A stretch of 64,000 nt of DNA from Methylovorus glucosotrophus (GTDB lineage: Bacteria > Pseudomonadota > Gammaproteobacteria > Burkholderiales > Methylophilaceae): positions 1,984,001 through 2,048,000 of the forward strand of contig NZ_VMSE01000001.1 in the NCBI RefSeq assembly GCF_009858335.1, given 5' to 3'. The translations under genes were made by a program, and so were the position numbers. The notes beneath the pieces are model-generated. The model saw only the letters and a program-made list of their open reading frames with translations, had not been told where the DNA came from and did no database searches. This document shows, one piece after another, positions 10,177 to 19,020 of the stretch; position 1 is the first letter of the stretch, and the number at the start of each line of letters is the position of its first letter.

Positions 10177-10380
10177 GGCCCGCATTTTACCGCAGACTGC
10201 CTTGCACACGTCATACATCGATGCATGCACCTTTATTTGGTGAACATGCACCCGGCAGGTGCAGAATCTCCTGTGCCAGCGGACAAATTCCATGCAAACC
10301 AATGCATTAAGGCCATTGTCCCCATGGGCATGTTTTTTGCTGAAGTGTTCCTGATCACATTTATTCAGAACAGAGGCCGT

Positions 10381-11358
10381 ATGCAAACTGCATCTCATAC
10401 CGCACTGAGCACCATGACATCCAGCCTGATACAGCATCAGCAGACCGGGGATTTTGAACATCAGGCCAGCTTGCTGAAGGGCTGGAACCAGGATTACCTG
10501 CAACTCTCCGCTGGCGCGTTCGAAGGCTATGTGTCGGAGCTTTACCTGCGTGACATGCATCTGTTTCTCGAATACACCAACCAGGTGCTCTACCAGAGCG
10601 GCCACCTCGGCGAGGATGTCATCGCCATCGGCGTTCCATTGCAAAGACCACACGGCATGTTCTGTGGCAGCACCTGCCAGCCTGCGGCTGTGCATTTGTA
10701 TTCCGGCAACGAGGGCTTTGAATATATTTCCGCCCAGGAGACCCTGGTGGGCGTTCTGACCATCAAGCGCGAAGTCCTGCTGGCGGCGCTCTGCCCCGAT
10801 GAGCAGGCGCAGCTGATGAATGTCATCAAACAGGCACGCCTGCTGCCTGTGAGCGAAAGCGCCTGGATCAAACTCTGCACGTATCTTTCTGGCACGTTTG
10901 AACGCTTGGCGACCACGCCAGAGCTCGCCGATAGCACCGCCTTCCTTGAAAGCGTGCGCATGGCCGGCCTTGAAGTCATTGCCGATTGCCTGCTGCCTGC
11001 CGCGGAGGCGATTCATGTCCCTGGGGCAAAATCCTGGAAAATGATTACCGAAGTACGCGAACTGGTGAGCCAGCCGGATACTCAGGCCCTCACCGTCGCG
11101 GATTTGTGCCAGAAGCTGGGCACCAGCCGCCGCAGTCTGCAATACCATTTCGAGCAGGCGCTGGATATCAGCCCGATTGCCTTCCTGCGCGCCGAACGTC
11201 TGAATGGCGTGCGCCGCATGCTGAAAACCGCCAACTCGGTGACCGAAGCCGCGACCCACTGGGGCTTCTGGCACTTCGGGCACTTTTCGCAGGAATACAA
11301 AAAGATGTTTGGCGAGCTGCCATCGACGACCTTTCGTCGCCTGCACCCCCTCAACTAG
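10381..11358 (+). CDS. EutR-like AraC-family transcriptional regulator
   Basis: A 325-residue regulator with a C-terminal pair of helix-turn-helix motifs of the AraC/XylS type ([20 protein letters not shown] and the [20 protein letters not shown] segment). The [11 protein letters not shown] region and the N-terminal stretch [20 protein letters not shown] resemble E. coli EutR, the ethanolamine- and cobalamin-responsive activator of the eut operon. eutBC and eat lie 2.5 kb further right on the opposite strand. Control of those genes is therefore likely, though it is inference. ATG 10381 is taken as the start; an in-frame ATG at 10324 would add 19 residues. Gene ends at a strong palindromic terminator. 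Confidence 0.85.
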   Translation: MQTASHTALSTMTSSLIQHQQTGDFEHQASLLKGWNQDYLQLSAGAFEGYVSELYLRDMHLFLEYTNQVLYQSGHLGEDVIAIGVPLQRPHGMFCGSTCQPAAVHLYSGNEGFEYISAQETLVGVLTIKREVLLAALCPDEQAQLMNVIKQARLLPVSESAWIKLCTYLSGTFERLATTPELADSTAFLESVRMAGLEVIADCLLPAAEAIHVPGAKSWKMITEVRELVSQPDTQALTVADLCQKLGTSRRSLQYHFEQALDISPIAFLRAERLNGVRRMLKTANSVTEAATHWGFWHFGHFSQEYKKMFGELPSTTFRRLHPLN

Positions 11359-11376
11359 TATCTCCGCCAAAAAACT

Positions 11377-11422
11377 AAAGGCTTGATGATGGGCACCCGC
11401 GGGTGTCCATCATCAAGCCTTT
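11377..11422. terminator. very long bidirectional hairpin terminator
   Basis: Two 22-base arms (11377-11398 and 11401-11422) pair almost perfectly around a 2-base centre, with one G-T wobble. A-run and T-run flanks are present on either side. It separates the convergent eutR-like and DAHP synthase genes. Confidence 0.9.
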
Positions 11423-11476
11423 TTAGATCGTCGGCATCCGCCCGTGCAGGCATTCACCAAACGTTGAACTTATGCC

Positions 11477-12559
11477 TTACTCGGTTTCATCCTGAAATTT
11501 GCGGCGGGCACGCACACCGGCGGCCAGCGTATCAAGCAGGGACACCGTGTCATCCCACCCCAGACAGGCGTCGGTGATTGATTTGCCGTATTCCAGCGTG
11601 CAGCCCGGGCTGTGTTCCTGACGGCCTTCGTTGAGGTGCGATTCCACCATCACGCCGATGATACGATCATCGCCACCCGCCAGCTGGCCGGAGACATCCA
11701 GCGCCACATCCAGCTGACGCCGGTATTGCTTGAGGCTATTGGCATGCGAGCAATCGATCATCACCTTGGCGGCCAAGCCTGCCGTCGCCAGCTCATGCGC
11801 GGCTGCTTCGACGTAGGGTGCCTGGTAATTAGGCTCCTTGCCGCCACGCAGTATCACATGGCAATCTTCATTGCCGCTGGTCGAGACAATCGCAGAATGC
11901 CCTTCCTTGGTAACGGACAGGAAGTGATGCGGGCTGGCGGCCGCCTTGATGGCATCGACCGCAATGCGGATATTGCCATCCGTGCCATTCTTGAAGCCCA
12001 CCGGGCATGATAGCCCGGAGGCCAGCTCGCGATGCACCTGCGACTCGGTGGTACGCGCACCAATAGCGCCCCAGCTCACCAGGTCGGCGGTGTATTGCGG
12101 CGTAATGGTGTCGAGGAATTCGGTACCGGCAGGCATGCCCAGCTCATTCACTTCCAAGAGGAAGCGACGGGCAAGTTGCAGGCCTTCGTTGATGCGGAAA
12201 CTGCCATCGAGATACGGGTCGTTGATCAAGCCTTTCCAGCCCACGGTGGTGCGTGGCTTCTCGAAATACACGCGCATGACGATCAGCAGATCGGCTGCCA
12301 GACGCTTGCGCTCTTGCAGCAGGCGCTTGGCGTATTCGACGCCCGCATCGTAATCGTGGATGGAACATGGCCCGATGATCACCAGCAGGCGGTCATCGGA
12401 GCTGTGCAGGATACGGTGAATGGCAGCGCGGGTTTCGAGGATATTGTCTGTCGTCGCACTCGTGGCCTGCAATTCATCCAGCAGGTCTGACGGTGGGCGC
12501 AACTCCTTGATTTCCTTGATACGGACATCATCGGTGGCAAATTTTTGACTAGGACTCAT
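11477..12559 (-). CDS. aroG: 3-deoxy-7-phosphoheptulonate (DAHP) synthase, class I
   Basis: Condenses phosphoenolpyruvate with erythrose-4-phosphate, the first step of aromatic amino acid synthesis. It is a class I AroF/G/H-type enzyme of 360 residues, with the conserved LLVIIGPCSIHD, RVYFEKPRTTVGWKGLINDP, GARTTESQVHRELASG and HANSLK segments. The ATG at 12559 gives a normal N-terminus; the in-frame TTG at 12580 would add seven residues. Which feedback isozyme it is (Tyr-, Phe- or Trp-sensitive) cannot be assigned, so the symbol is the generic best fit. It is monocistronic, bounded by a terminator and a promoter-like -10 box. Confidence 0.9.
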   Translation of the reverse strand: MSPSQKFATDDVRIKEIKELRPPSDLLDELQATSATTDNILETRAAIHRILHSSDDRLLVIIGPCSIHDYDAGVEYAKRLLQERKRLAADLLIVMRVYFEKPRTTVGWKGLINDPYLDGSFRINEGLQLARRFLLEVNELGMPAGTEFLDTITPQYTADLVSWGAIGARTTESQVHRELASGLSCPVGFKNGTDGNIRIAVDAIKAAASPHHFLSVTKEGHSAIVSTSGNEDCHVILRGGKEPNYQAPYVEAAAHELATAGLAAKVMIDCSHANSLKQYRRQLDVALDVSGQLAGGDDRIIGVMVESHLNEGRQEHSPGCTLEYGKSITDACLGWDDTVSLLDTLAAGVRARRKFQDETE

Positions 12560-12886
12560 GAATTCTGCAATGCAGCGCAAGGCGCAAACGATGTGCTTGA
12601 AGTAAAACGGCTATTATAAGAGCTGTGCAAAAAAAAGTAGATTGATTATTTACACCGTGACGATTTACGCCGCAAATCAGCATTTAAGCCCTCTCCCGTC
12701 GGCAATCAGCGGAGGGGACATGATAAGTCATTAGTCATAAAGGATTATTGCACCCGCATGACGCTTTGATTATCATGCAACACGGCTTGGGAATAAGCCT
12801 TCAAAACGATAAATCGGCATAGACCATGATTAGCTCCACCAAGGCGCCGCACGCATTGAGCGGCCACATCATTCAACATCGGGACA
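12560..12886. other. 327-bp intergenic region between divergent DAHP synthase and J-domain genes
   Basis: This divergent gap holds a perfect -10 hexamer for the leftward DAHP synthase gene at 12613-12618 and an AT-rich stretch around 12627-12660. I found no open frame with a ribosome-binding site, no RNA gene and no long inverted repeat in the rest. Confidence 0.5.
12613..12618 (-). promoter_or_regulatory. probable -10 box of the DAHP synthase promoter
   Basis: The minus strand reads TATAAT exactly, about 54 bases before the chosen start codon. No convincing -35 hexamer sits 16-18 bases upstream, where the sequence is a T-run. The assignment rests on the -10 alone. Confidence 0.4.
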
Positions 12887-13807
12887 ATGCGTAAGAAACT
12901 GCATACGCATTACGACAACCTCAAGGTCGCGCGCAACGCGCCACCCGAAGTGATTCGTGCGGCCTACAGAACCCTGTCGCAGAAGTACCATCCGGACCGC
13001 AATCCGGATAACGCTGAGGCCTCGCGCATCATGGCGCTGATCAACACCTCTTATGAAGTGTTGTCTGATCAGGAAAAACGCAAATCGCATGATCTCTGGA
13101 TTGCCGAGCAGGAAGTGGTAGTACGGCGGGCACCGCCACCGCCTCCCGAGCAGCCGCGTGCCACCCGGACTGAGCCCCGAACAGAAACACCCGCCCCGAA
13201 ATCGTCGACCGTTTTTGCAAGCCGTCTGCGCCAGCATTGGGCCGTGAAGCATCTTTTGCGCTATGGCCTGCTTTACATCAGCAGCGCCGTCTTCATCTGG
13301 ACGTTCAGCAGCGACAAGCAGGCCCCGGCGGTCACCATGCCCAAGCAGTATGTGGCGAATCCGCCCATGGAGCCCGAGCCCACGCTGGCCGCCAGCAAGC
13401 GCGAGCCATTCGCGCCCAATGGTGCGCCATGGCCCCACAACGCGGGCTATGTGGATGGCTATCCCAAGTTGCGCATGAAGGGTCTATCGACCGTGACCGT
13501 GGATAATCGTCAGAACGATGGCGATGTCTTCGTCAAACTGGTCTACCTGGGCGATGACCAGGCATTTCCGGTACGGCAGTTTTTCATTCCCGCCCGCGGC
13601 AAATTTACCCTGACCAAGGTCAACCCCGGCAATTACGATATCCGCTACCGCAACCTGCACAATGGCGCCCTGGCAAGATCAGAAGCTTTCAAACTGGAAG
13701 AATCAAGCACCACCGATGGCATACAGTTCAGCAAGATCACCATGACGCTGTACAAAGTGGAAAACGGCAATATGCAGACCTACAACCTGACCGACGAAGA
13801 GTTCTAG
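12887..13807 (+). CDS. membrane-anchored J-domain protein
   Basis: A 306-residue protein with an N-terminal DnaJ domain (residues about 6-70). The helix II/III loop carries the essential HPD tripeptide (YHPDRNPDN near 35-43), so it should stimulate an Hsp70 ATPase. A proline- and arginine-rich linker follows (80-105), then one hydrophobic helix (HLLRYGLLYISSAVFIWTF, about 118-137). A C-terminal domain of about 150 residues is probably periplasmic; I do not recognise it. Such DnaJ-like membrane proteins are common in betaproteobacteria but have no settled function. The start at 12887 has no strong ribosome-binding site but directly precedes the domain. Confidence 0.85.
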   Translation: MRKKLHTHYDNLKVARNAPPEVIRAAYRTLSQKYHPDRNPDNAEASRIMALINTSYEVLSDQEKRKSHDLWIAEQEVVVRRAPPPPPEQPRATRTEPRTETPAPKSSTVFASRLRQHWAVKHLLRYGLLYISSAVFIWTFSSDKQAPAVTMPKQYVANPPMEPEPTLAASKREPFAPNGAPWPHNAGYVDGYPKLRMKGLSTVTVDNRQNDGDVFVKLVYLGDDQAFPVRQFFIPARGKFTLTKVNPGNYDIRYRNLHNGALARSEAFKLEESSTTDGIQFSKITMTLYKVENGNMQTYNLTDEEF

Positions 13808-14623
13808 TCAGGCAGATTCCCCCGGCAAACGCGGTGCAGCCTGTACCTCGATTTCCACCGCATCACTCTCATCCTTCAGCGCCACACCCGATAGCTTGAG
13901 CCGCATGGATTCGCGCGCCAGCCACAGCAGTTTGCGGGCCGCCGCCGCATACATCAGGCCTTCTGGCCGCACATTCGAAATGCAGTTGCGATCAGCATCG
14001 TTACGCCCGGTGCGGGGGTCATAGGTCAGGTAAACACCCAGGCTGTCAGGCGAACTCAGGCCCGGCCGTTCGCCAATCAGCATGGCGACCATGCGGGCAT
14101 TCAGCAACTCGCCTATGGTATCGGCAATGGCGACACGCGCCTGGCGCACCAGTACCACCGGGCCTGTGCTCCAGTCTGGCGGAAAAATCGCCTTGATCTC
14201 CGCCAGCAAGCCCTGCACATGCCGCTCCACCGCCAGCGACGACAAGCCGTCACCGACCACGATAAGCAGGTCTATCGGACTGGCGCTACGCATGGCGAGC
14301 AGTTTTTCGCTATCGGCCTCGCTGAGGCGGCGCCCGAGGTCGGGCCGCAGCAGATAGGTGGCGCGATCCGGCGCGCAGCTGTTGACCTGCATGGTGTCGT
14401 AGCCAAGTTCTGAAATGCCTGCCGCCAGCTGATCCATATCCAGTGCCAGATGCACGGCATCGCGCGCCATGGCATGCGACATGCCAAAATCCAGCACTTC
14501 ACGCGTGGGCAGGCTGCTGCCGACGCGGCCAAGCGCAATACGCGCGCGGGTAAAGCCTTTCAGCTGCTGCCAAGGGTCATCGGCCAAGGCTTCCGGTTTA
14601 AGGGGTTGATCGTTTTCTTTCAT
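13808..14623 (-). CDS. eutC: ethanolamine ammonia-lyase small subunit EutC
   Basis: Small subunit of the adenosylcobalamin-dependent enzyme that splits ethanolamine into acetaldehyde and ammonia. It is 271 residues, in the usual range of 260-300. Recognisable EutC blocks are FTRARIALGRVGSSLPTREVLDF near residue 25 and LDMDQLAAGISELGYD. The segment IVVGDGLSSLAVERHVQGLL near residue 120 and the LIGERPGLSSPDSLGVYLTYDP block near 190 help form the cobalamin-binding fold. It starts seven bases after eutB ends and is the last gene of the leftward eut set. It ends only a base from the convergent J-domain gene, with no visible terminator. Confidence 0.96.
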   Translation of the reverse strand: MKENDQPLKPEALADDPWQQLKGFTRARIALGRVGSSLPTREVLDFGMSHAMARDAVHLALDMDQLAAGISELGYDTMQVNSCAPDRATYLLRPDLGRRLSEADSEKLLAMRSASPIDLLIVVGDGLSSLAVERHVQGLLAEIKAIFPPDWSTGPVVLVRQARVAIADTIGELLNARMVAMLIGERPGLSSPDSLGVYLTYDPRTGRNDADRNCISNVRPEGLMYAAAARKLLWLARESMRLKLSGVALKDESDAVEIEVQAAPRLPGESA

Positions 14624-14629
14624 GAGGGG

Positions 14630-16027
14630 TTACGCCGCACTCAACAGATTCTTGGGCATGTTTTGCAACATGTGATGGCCAGTGCGCACCGGCTGCACCA
14701 GGCCCTGCGAATCCATGATGTTCATTTTCATCAGCCACTGCTCAAACTCCGGCGCGGGCTTCAGGCCCAGCACCTTGCGCAGATAGAGCGCATCGTGGAA
14801 AGAGGTAGTCTGGTAATTCAGCATGATGTCGTCCGCACCCGGGATGCCCATGATAAAGGTAATGCCCGCCGCGCCCAGCAGCGTCATCAGGGTATCCATG
14901 TCGTCCTGGTCGGCCTCGGCGTGATTGGTGTAGCAGACATCGCAGCCCAGCGGCAGTCCCAGCAGCTTGCCGCAGAAATGATCTTCCAACCCGGCGCGGA
15001 TAATCTGCTTGCCATCGTAGAGGTATTCGGGCCCGATAAAGCCCACCACGGTATTGCTGAGCAAGGGCGAGAAGCGGCGTGCCACGGCATAGGCACGCGC
15101 CTCTACCGTTTGCTGGTCCACGCCAAAATTGGCGTTGGCAGACAAGGCCGAACCCTGCCCGGTTTCAAAATACATGACGTTATTGCCGACCGTGCCGCGC
15201 TTGAGCGCCAGTGCCGCATCGTAGGCTTCCTGCAAAATGCCCAGATTGATGCCAAAGCTTTGGTTGGCTTTTTCGGTACCAGCAATCGACTGGAATACCA
15301 GATCGACCGGCGCGCCCTTTTCCATCACCTGAATCTGGTTGGTGACGTGCGTCAGCACGCAGGATTGGGTGGGAATGCCATATTGATTGATGACTTCATC
15401 CACCAGATAATACAGATCCATCAGCGCCGGGATGCTATCGGTCGCCGGGTTGATGCCGATCACCGCATCGCCGGAGCCATACAGCAGGCCATCCAGCATG
15501 GAGGCGGCAATGCCACGCGCATCGTCGGTGGGGTGATTCGGTTGCAAGCGCACCGACAGGCGGCCGGGCAAGCCTATGGTATTGCGAAACGCCGTGGTCA
15601 CATGGCATTTGCGCGCCACCAGTATCAAATCCTGATTGCGCATCAGCTTGCTGACCGCCGCGGCCATTTCCGGGGTAATGCCGGGGGCTACACGCTTCAG
15701 CGTGGCGCTATCGGCCATATCAGACAGCAGCCAGTCGCGAAAACCGCCCACGGTAAGGTGACTGATCTCGGCAAAGGCGGTGGCATCGTGCGTATCCAGG
15801 ATGAGGCGCGTCACCTCATCTTCTTCATACGGCACAACCGCTTCCTGCAGGAACTGGCGCAAGGGAATATCGGCCAGGCACATGCGGGCGGCCATGCGCT
15901 CGGCATAGGTCTCCGCGGCCACACCGGCCAGATAATCGCCGGAGCGGGCTGGCGTTGCTTTGGCCAGCACGTCTTTCAAATCGGTAAAGGTATAGTGGAC
16001 TTGGCCTACGCTATGACTGTATTTCAT
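14630..16027 (-). CDS. eutB: ethanolamine ammonia-lyase large subunit EutB
   Basis: Catalytic subunit of ethanolamine ammonia-lyase, a TIM-barrel protein using adenosylcobalamin. The 465 residues align along their length with EutB, including ARSGDYLAGVAAETYAERMAA near the start and the GSGDAVIGINPATDS, QSIAGTEKANQSFGINL and GIPGADDIMLNYQTTSFHD blocks of the active-site barrel. The start is ATG 16027; an ATG nine bases upstream is also in frame, and the frame is open further, across a structured leader that is not coding. No strong ribosome-binding site precedes it. No reactivase (eutA) and no microcompartment gene is in the window. Confidence 0.96.
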   Translation of the reverse strand: MKYSHSVGQVHYTFTDLKDVLAKATPARSGDYLAGVAAETYAERMAARMCLADIPLRQFLQEAVVPYEEDEVTRLILDTHDATAFAEISHLTVGGFRDWLLSDMADSATLKRVAPGITPEMAAAVSKLMRNQDLILVARKCHVTTAFRNTIGLPGRLSVRLQPNHPTDDARGIAASMLDGLLYGSGDAVIGINPATDSIPALMDLYYLVDEVINQYGIPTQSCVLTHVTNQIQVMEKGAPVDLVFQSIAGTEKANQSFGINLGILQEAYDAALALKRGTVGNNVMYFETGQGSALSANANFGVDQQTVEARAYAVARRFSPLLSNTVVGFIGPEYLYDGKQIIRAGLEDHFCGKLLGLPLGCDVCYTNHAEADQDDMDTLMTLLGAAGITFIMGIPGADDIMLNYQTTSFHDALYLRKVLGLKPAPEFEQWLMKMNIMDSQGLVQPVRTGHHMLQNMPKNLLSAA

Positions 16028-16050
16028 GGCATGCATCCATTGGGTTGAAG

Positions 16051-16129
16051 ATGGCCGCAGGTAGCAATCAAGCTGCCCGCATGCCGTGCCGGAGTCGGCA
16101 GACCCCGGCACTGACATTCCTGCGGCCAT
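16051..16129 (-). other. structured RNA element in the eat-eutB intergenic leader
   Basis: The 135-bp gap between eat and eutB is strongly palindromic. Outer arms of 11 bases (16051-16061 and 16119-16129, GCCGCAGG core) enclose an inner hairpin (16086-16111). The inner stem is GTGCCGG / CCGGCAC continued by GTC / GAC around a TGCC loop. One position is a G-U wobble in the leftward mRNA but an A-C mismatch on the other strand, which argues for function as leftward RNA. No U-run follows, so it is not a standard terminator. Confidence 0.6.
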
Positions 16130-16162
16130 TGTTACATGACGATCACAAATAACTCTCTGAAA

Positions 16163-17533
16163 CTATACGGCAGTGCCTGCTACCACATTGTCTGACGAAG
16201 CATCGCGGTGATGCTGGGTCACACTGTAGTACACATAGGCCAGCGCCATCAGCACAACAAAGATGAAAGCCAGCAGCTGGTTATAGTAGATCATGGTCAC
16301 CAGGCTGACGACGGCCAGACCCAGCGCAATTGCCGGGAACAATGGATAGGCAATCGCGGTGAACGGACGTTCCAGGTTAGGCTCTTTTTTACGCAGCGCA
16401 AACAGGCTGATCATGGACATGATGTACATGACAATCGCGCCAAACACCGCCATGGTGATCAGGTTGGCCGTCAGTGTCATACCGCCGAACTGAATCAGGT
16501 CATCACTGAAAATCGCGGCCACGCCCACAACACCACCGGCAATGATGGCACGGTGCGGGGTCTTGAACCTGGGGTGCACTTCACCGAAATACTTGGGCAT
16601 GTAGCCAGCCCGAGCCAGGGCAAAAATCTGGCGCGAGTAGCCCAGGATAATGCCGTGGAACGAAGCCACCAGGCCGAACAGGCCAATCCACACCAGCATA
16701 TGCAGCCAGCCGCTGTTTTCACCGACGATCATCTTCATCGCCTGTGGCAATGGATCATTGATGTTGGACAGCGTACGCCAGTCACCAGCACCACCGGCAA
16801 ATACCATCACGCCTATCGCCAGCGCTACCAGGGTCAGAATACCGGCAATGTAAGCTTTGGGAATGGTGCGCTTAGGATCTTTGGCTTCTTCTGCTGCCAT
16901 GGCCACGCCTTCAATCGCCAGGAAGAACCAGATCGCAAACGGAATCGCCGCCACAATGCCGGGGATAGCGGCCATGCTGAAGGTGTTCTCGCCAGACCAG
17001 CCGTTCGCCACAAAATTGCTGAAAGAGAAGCCAGGCGACACCACGCCCATGAACACCAGCAATTCAATAATGGCCAGAATGGTCACAAACAGCTCAAAGG
17101 TCGCGGCAATGCGCACGCCGATGATGTTGAGACCAATAAAGATCACATAAGCCCCGGCCGCCATGATCTTGGGATCAACGCCCGGGAACTGCACATTGAG
17201 ATAGGCGCCGATAGCCATGGCAATCGCCGGCGGTGCAAATACAAACTCCACCAGCGTGGCAAAGCCGGCAATAAAGGCCGCCTTGGAACCCAGGGCACGC
17301 CGCGCATAGGCAAACGGCCCACCCGCGTGCGGAATGGAAGTTGTCAGCTCGGTAAAGCTGAAAATGAAAGTGGTATACATGATCGCGATGAGGATCGCGG
17401 TGACCAGAAAGCCCAGCGTACCGGCTTGCGCCCAGCCGTAGCTCCAGCCGAAATATTCACCTGAAATCACCAGGCCCACAGCCAGGCCCCACAGGTGCCA
17501 GCCGTTCAAAGAGGATTTTAAAGAGGTGCTCAT
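16163..17533 (-). CDS. eat: ethanolamine permease Eat (APC superfamily)
   Basis: A 456-residue inner-membrane transporter with about 12 helices from the amino acid-polyamine-organocation superfamily. The N-terminus (GWHLWGLAVGLVISGEYFGWSYG) and the GGPFAYARRALG segment match the ethanolamine permease group rather than general amino acid permeases. Its place directly upstream of eutB and eutC confirms the assignment: it supplies the lyase with substrate. ATG 17533 is a clear start. Upstream, only 36 bases separate it from a hairpin that ends the torF-like gene, so eat may rely partly on read-through from that gene. Confidence 0.92.
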   Translation of the reverse strand: MSTSLKSSLNGWHLWGLAVGLVISGEYFGWSYGWAQAGTLGFLVTAILIAIMYTTFIFSFTELTTSIPHAGGPFAYARRALGSKAAFIAGFATLVEFVFAPPAIAMAIGAYLNVQFPGVDPKIMAAGAYVIFIGLNIIGVRIAATFELFVTILAIIELLVFMGVVSPGFSFSNFVANGWSGENTFSMAAIPGIVAAIPFAIWFFLAIEGVAMAAEEAKDPKRTIPKAYIAGILTLVALAIGVMVFAGGAGDWRTLSNINDPLPQAMKMIVGENSGWLHMLVWIGLFGLVASFHGIILGYSRQIFALARAGYMPKYFGEVHPRFKTPHRAIIAGGVVGVAAIFSDDLIQFGGMTLTANLITMAVFGAIVMYIMSMISLFALRKKEPNLERPFTAIAYPLFPAIALGLAVVSLVTMIYYNQLLAFIFVVLMALAYVYYSVTQHHRDASSDNVVAGTAV

Positions 17534-17569
17534 GACAGAACTCCGTATCGAAAATGGACGTGAGAAACC

Positions 17570-17595
17570 AATACGGCGGCCTCAGCCGCCGTATT
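17570..17595 (-). terminator. hairpin between the TorF-like gene and eat
   Basis: A perfect 11-bp stem (AATACGGCGGC / GCCGCCGTATT, loop CTCA). In the leftward direction it is followed by a mixed sequence with a short GGTTTC tract rather than a U-run, so it is a leaky terminator or an mRNA-stabilising hairpin. Confidence 0.55.
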
Positions 17596-17603
17596 GACCA
17601 GCA

Positions 17604-18485
17604 TTAGAATGCTCTGGAGATCGAAACGAAGAACTTGTCTTTGGCGATATCCGACTTGGATACCGTGTTTTCCAGACTCAGGAAGTCCTTGTATGCATCA
17701 GGTTCGTTGGTACCGGAATAGAAAGCACCGACAGACCAGCCCTTGTCAAACACTTTGGCAACACCTGCCTTGTAGTAGGTGATATCCAGACCGGTCGAGT
17801 TGTTGATCACTTGATGACCGACTTGACCTGTCAGGTTCCAGGTTGGCACCACTTCATAGGCAGCATCCAGCTCGTAGAAATACGAACCCTTGGTGCTACC
17901 AGTCACACCAGCGCTCAGATCACCCGCGAACCCACCATTCACAGGAGAGTTGTTGGTGTTCCAGCCCCAGTATTCAGTGGCGGTGATACCAGTCTTGAAC
18001 GTCAGCCACTGGTAGGTCAGCGAGCCGTAGATTTCCAGCGTATTCAGGCGGTTGGCCTTGGTAGTACCAGCTGGATATATTGGTGGGTTGAAAGCAGAGT
18101 CTTCCCAGTCTGCGCCTGGGTAGATGTAGTAAATCGCGCCCACATCGTAGCCCACGGCTGTGCTTGGAATGGTGTTACGGAAACCTGCGTACAGGTCAGT
18201 TTCCAGGTTGGCGCCTGGCAACCACTTGTCAGATACATTGGAAGCAAAGAAACCCGCATACAAACCGGACTTGTGGTCTGCTTCAACGCTCAGTTGAGCC
18301 GCTGGCTTGCCCCAGGTCTGGGACTGGCCACGGAAGATGTAATCACTGACAAAGCCGATGCTGCTTGGAAAGGTCCAGTCCGACTCGGCTGCAGGAGCAG
18401 CAGCTTCGTCAGCAGCAAAAACTGGTGCAGCAAAGCCTGCAGCAAACATCAGGGCAACAAGACTCTTTACAGGTGTATTCAACAT
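17604..18485 (-). CDS. TorF / TIGR02001 family outer-membrane protein
   Basis: A 293-residue exported protein. The N-terminal 24 residues are a classic signal peptide with cleavage after AFA in APVFAADE. The mature part is a predicted beta-barrel ending in the C-terminal Phe (FFVSISRAF) typical of outer-membrane proteins. The GFVSDYIFRGQSQT segment near residue 45 marks the TIGR02001/TorF family of putative porins. The start is ATG 18485 behind AAGGGG. It lies between the guanidine operon and eat, suggesting a role in outer-membrane passage of small nitrogen compounds; that role is inference. Confidence 0.82.
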   Translation of the reverse strand: MLNTPVKSLVALMFAAGFAAPVFAADEAAAPAAESDWTFPSSIGFVSDYIFRGQSQTWGKPAAQLSVEADHKSGLYAGFFASNVSDKWLPGANLETDLYAGFRNTIPSTAVGYDVGAIYYIYPGADWEDSAFNPPIYPAGTTKANRLNTLEIYGSLTYQWLTFKTGITATEYWGWNTNNSPVNGGFAGDLSAGVTGSTKGSYFYELDAAYEVVPTWNLTGQVGHQVINNSTGLDITYYKAGVAKVFDKGWSVGAFYSGTNEPDAYKDFLSLENTVSKSDIAKDKFFVSISRAF

Positions 18486-18612
18486 CACAATCCCCTTATT
18501 TAATGAATGAATAGAGATAAAAAAACAAACGTCACAATCACGTGTTGGGTTTGATAATCCTCCTTTGAAAAACATCGCACTATCCCATTTTGGCAAAATA
18601 GCCACACCAGTC

Positions 18613-19020
18613 TCAGACTGTCTCTTTTTTGCACAACCAGGCACGCCAGCCACCGCATGCCGAGATGTCCACGGCGTTTTCGGTGGCATAGGCTTCACAC
18701 ATAAAGCCTTGCACCTGCGAGCCGTCTTCCAGCACCAGCGTGCCGAAGCCCAGGGGCGCAGGCACACTGGCGACAAAGGCGCCGTAATTGGTGAGCGGCA
18801 GTTGCCAGACTTCCAGCGCAATCGCCGAACCACCCTCTGTCACCCGCAATAGCCCAGGCCGCTCGGGCGTGAAGCCATTCAGCTTGAACAGCTTGTAATA
18901 AGGCGAAGTACGGGTTTTCTCGACGAATTCGCCACCCAGGGCCATCAGTTGCGGGTTGAGCGGCAGGCCGCTCATGTGGGCGCCGCACACAGCGACTTTG
19001 ATCATGGGGGTATCGCTCAT
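18613..19020 (-). CDS. stand-alone C-terminal domain of allophanate hydrolase
   Basis: A 135-residue protein matching the C-terminal domain of AtzF/DUR1-type allophanate hydrolases, which resembles gamma-glutamylcyclotransferase folds. The N-terminus (IKVAVCGAHMSGLPLNPQL) and the TRTSPYYKLFKLNG segment are diagnostic. In fused enzymes this domain decarboxylates the N-carboxy intermediate. Here it is a separate gene whose ATG overlaps the stop of the amidase gene (ATGA) and has its own AAGGAG at 19029-19034. That shows a real two-gene arrangement and not a frameshift. Together the two proteins total 597 residues, close to the usual 600. Confidence 0.88.
   Translation of the reverse strand: MSDTPMIKVAVCGAHMSGLPLNPQLMALGGEFVEKTRTSPYYKLFKLNGFTPERPGLLRVTEGGSAIALEVWQLPLTNYGAFVASVPAPLGFGTLVLEDGSQVQGFMCEAYATENAVDISACGGWRAWLCKKETV

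Noticed and set aside
8812..11370. A single 852-residue RlmD fusion protein
   Set aside because: Everything beyond about 10185 is antisense to the clear AraC-family gene; the RlmD domain structure is complete without it.
16086..16111. Possible cobalamin riboswitch (an AGTCGGCAGACC stretch resembles a B12 box)
   Set aside because: The resemblance is on the plus strand, antisense to eat and eutBC, with no plus-strand gene downstream; other cobalamin-riboswitch elements are missing.
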